6,137 nt of DNA from Oscillospiraceae bacterium (GTDB taxonomy: Bacteria > Bacillota > Clostridia > Oscillospirales > Oscillospiraceae), in NCBI GenBank assembly GCA_009786775.1, contig WQRL01000076.1, positions 1-6,137 of the forward strand, written 5' to 3'. Below the pieces are notes generated by a model. It saw only the letters and a list, made by a program, of their open reading frames with translations. It was not told the origin of the DNA and did not search any database. A program made the position numbers and the translations under genes. Positions 4,946 through 6,137 of this stretch are shown here, piece after piece. Each line of letters opens with the position of its first letter. The stretch's first letter is position 1.

Positions 4946-6137
4946 AGCACCGCCTCCTCCACTGCCTCACCAATTGAGCGTACCTCTCCTGCATATGATA
5001 GGGCTGGCGATACTGGTATTTCGTCAAATAACGAAAGTTGCTGAGTGCCAAAAGCAAAAACTTTGGGATCTATCAGTGCCCGCACTGTCATATCCTTGTC
5101 GAAGCGTAGCCCCGTAGGGTTGTCCTTGGTGATTATGAAATACTGCGCACGTTTGAGCACAATTCCAATTCTCTTGAGTTCGCCAAGCCCCAGCCTGCCC
5201 TCCTTGCGGGCCACAAGTATGCGCCGGGCGCCTGTCGGCCCGATGCCGGGCACACGGAGCAAGTTGTGGTGGGATGCAGTGTTTACATCCACTGGGAACA
5301 GATGCATGTTGTTGATTGCCCAGTTGCACTTGGGGTCGAGAAATGGGTTGAAGTTAGGTGCTTCCTTGCTAAGAATTTCATCGGATGTAAATTCATACTG
5401 CCTCATAAGAAAATCGGCCTGATAGAGCCTGTGCTCGCGCAGCAGCGGCGGTGTCTGCGTAAGTGCAGGCAATAGGCTATTTTCCATGACAGGGATGTAT
5501 GCCGAATAAAACACTCTCTTTAGGTCATATTTTTTGTACAGAGCCGAAGCTAGGTTGATTATCCTGTGGTCTGTGTCTTCCGTGGCTCCGATTATCATTT
5601 GCGTAGCCTGCCCTGCCGAAGCAAATACCGGCGCATTCTTGTAGTGTGCCAGCGCATGCGTGTTTTCTGCAAGCTCATTTTTAATCTGCTGCATCGGGGC
5701 TAAAATAGCCTCCTTAGTCTTGTTCGGCGCAAGCAAATTGAGGCTCCTTTCGCTGGGTAGTTCGATATTGACGCTAAGCCTGTCGGCCAAAAGCCCCAGA
5801 CGGTGAACAAGCTCCTTGGATGCCCCCGGAATCGCCTTGCAGTGTATATACCCCCAGAAGTTGTGCCTGTATCTTAAAATAGCGAGGGCGTTTATCATAA
5901 GCTCCATTGTATAGTCAGGGTTCTTGACAACTCCGCTGGACAGAAACAGGCCTTCGATGTAGTTGCGCCTGTAAAATTGCAGCGTAAGCTCCGCAAGCTC
6001 GTCTGGCGTAAATGTAGCGCGGGGCACATCGCTTTGAGCGCTGTTAACACAGTACTTGCAGTTATAGACACAGTCATTTGACATGAGGACTTTCAGTAGT
6101 GAAATACATCTCCCATCAGCCGAAAAGCTGTGGCAGC
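4924..6137 (-). CDS. Radical SAM DNA repair/modification protein (TIGR03916 type), N-terminus outside the window
   Basis: The leftward frame is open to the right edge. Upstream of the ATG at 6084 it reads CHSFSADGRCISLLKVL, matching the family, so the true start lies beyond 6137 and perhaps 25 or more residues are missing. Numbering from the internal Met at 6084, the 4Fe-4S motif is C5-VYN-C9-KY-C12 (CX3CX2C). Radical SAM barrel segments follow, including IEGLFLSSGV (43-52), GYIHCKAIPGA (78-88) and DRLSVNIELP (101-110). ATQMIIGATEDTD (160-172) comes next. A helix-hairpin-helix DNA-binding motif lies near 269-292 (NLLRVPGIGPTGARRIL core), and QLSLF lies at 349-353. The family is predicted to generate a 5'-deoxyadenosyl radical for a DNA repair or modification reaction whose substrate is unknown. 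It forms an overlapping operon with DUF4130. The promoter is off-window. Confidence 0.93.
   Translation of the reverse strand, partial: CHSFSADGRCISLLKVLMSNDCVYNCKYCVNSAQSDVPRATFTPDELAELTLQFYRRNYIEGLFLSSGVVKNPDYTMELMINALAILRYRHNFWGYIHCKAIPGASKELVHRLGLLADRLSVNIELPSERSLNLLAPNKTKEAILAPMQQIKNELAENTHALAHYKNAPVFASAGQATQMIIGATEDTDHRIINLASALYKKYDLKRVFYSAYIPVMENSLLPALTQTPPLLREHRLYQADFLMRQYEFTSDEILSKEAPNFNPFLDPKCNWAINNMHLFPVDVNTASHHNLLRVPGIGPTGARRILVARKEGRLGLGELKRIGIVLKRAQYFIITKDNPTGLRFDKDMTVRALIDPKVFAFGTQQLSLFDEIPVSPALSYAGEVRSIGEAVEEAVLCLAAGL
4953..4960 (-). promoter_or_regulatory. Ribosome binding site of the DUF4130 gene inside the radical SAM gene
   Basis: GGAGGAGG on the minus strand lies seven bases before the ATG at 4945-4943 and within the last codons of the radical SAM gene (the AVEEAV region). 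Its strength and spacing select this start, although most relatives appear to begin nearer to the YLYDGSF motif. Confidence 0.75.
5026..5040 (-). other. Sliding-clamp-binding motif QLSLF in the radical SAM protein
   Basis: The codons CAA CTT TCG TTA TTT encode QLSLF about 33 residues before the C-terminus, beyond the catalytic and helix-hairpin-helix regions. This is an exact match to the consensus QL(S/D)LF used by many replication and repair proteins to bind the DnaN beta clamp. The surrounding sequence (FAFGTQQ before, DEIPVSP after) looks like a flexible tail. Binding is inferred from the motif only. Confidence 0.6.

Noticed and set aside
5024..5475. Several frames in other phases across the radical SAM gene
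   Set aside because: They are shadows. The radical SAM frame contains all conserved motifs through this stretch.

Overview
This window looks like a chromosomal segment of a low-to-moderate GC Gram-positive bacterium, most likely a member of Clostridia. The evidence is indirect. There are strong AGGAGG-type ribosome binding sites, a DegV fatty-acid-binding family gene, a tRNA-Arg with encoded CCA, and a stand-alone DUF4130 gene paired with a radical SAM gene, an arrangement I associate with Firmicutes. I cannot name a genus. I see no transposase, integrase, prophage or CRISPR array.

Layout from left to right. (1) A large single-pass membrane protein with an Ala/Pro/Glu-rich cytoplasmic N-terminus. 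It is probably cut by the left edge and ends at 1720, followed by a nested hairpin at 1732-1793. (2) A self-contained tRNA-Arg(ACG) unit with promoter (1861-1889), tRNA (1907-1983) and intrinsic terminator (1991-2023). (3) A small leftward gene of 56 codons (2133-2303) with its own RBS and promoter, divergent from the next operon. (4) A rightward operon with a near-consensus promoter (2400-2428), a 19-bp inverted repeat just downstream of the expected start site, a possible 24-aa leader peptide, a DegV-family gene (2548-3429) and a YgjV-family membrane protein gene (3445-4092). (5) A convergent junction filled by a 59-bp CAGA tetranucleotide repeat, with no intergenic terminator. (6) A leftward operon containing a radical SAM protein of the TIGR03916 type (cut by the right edge) and, overlapping it by 22 bp, a DUF4130/TIGR03915 protein.

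The most interesting part is the leftward pair. Both families are conserved together and thought to act in DNA repair or modification, but to my knowledge no reaction has been established. Here the radical SAM protein has a CX3CX2C cluster motif, a helix-hairpin-helix DNA-binding motif, and near its C-terminus a perfect QLSLF pentapeptide. That pentapeptide matches the consensus for binding the bacterial sliding clamp, which would tie the system to replication or repair sites. A perfect 12-bp-stem hairpin with a T-rich tail lies inside the DUF4130 coding sequence. It is oriented so that it could end transcripts running in from the convergent DegV/YgjV operon.
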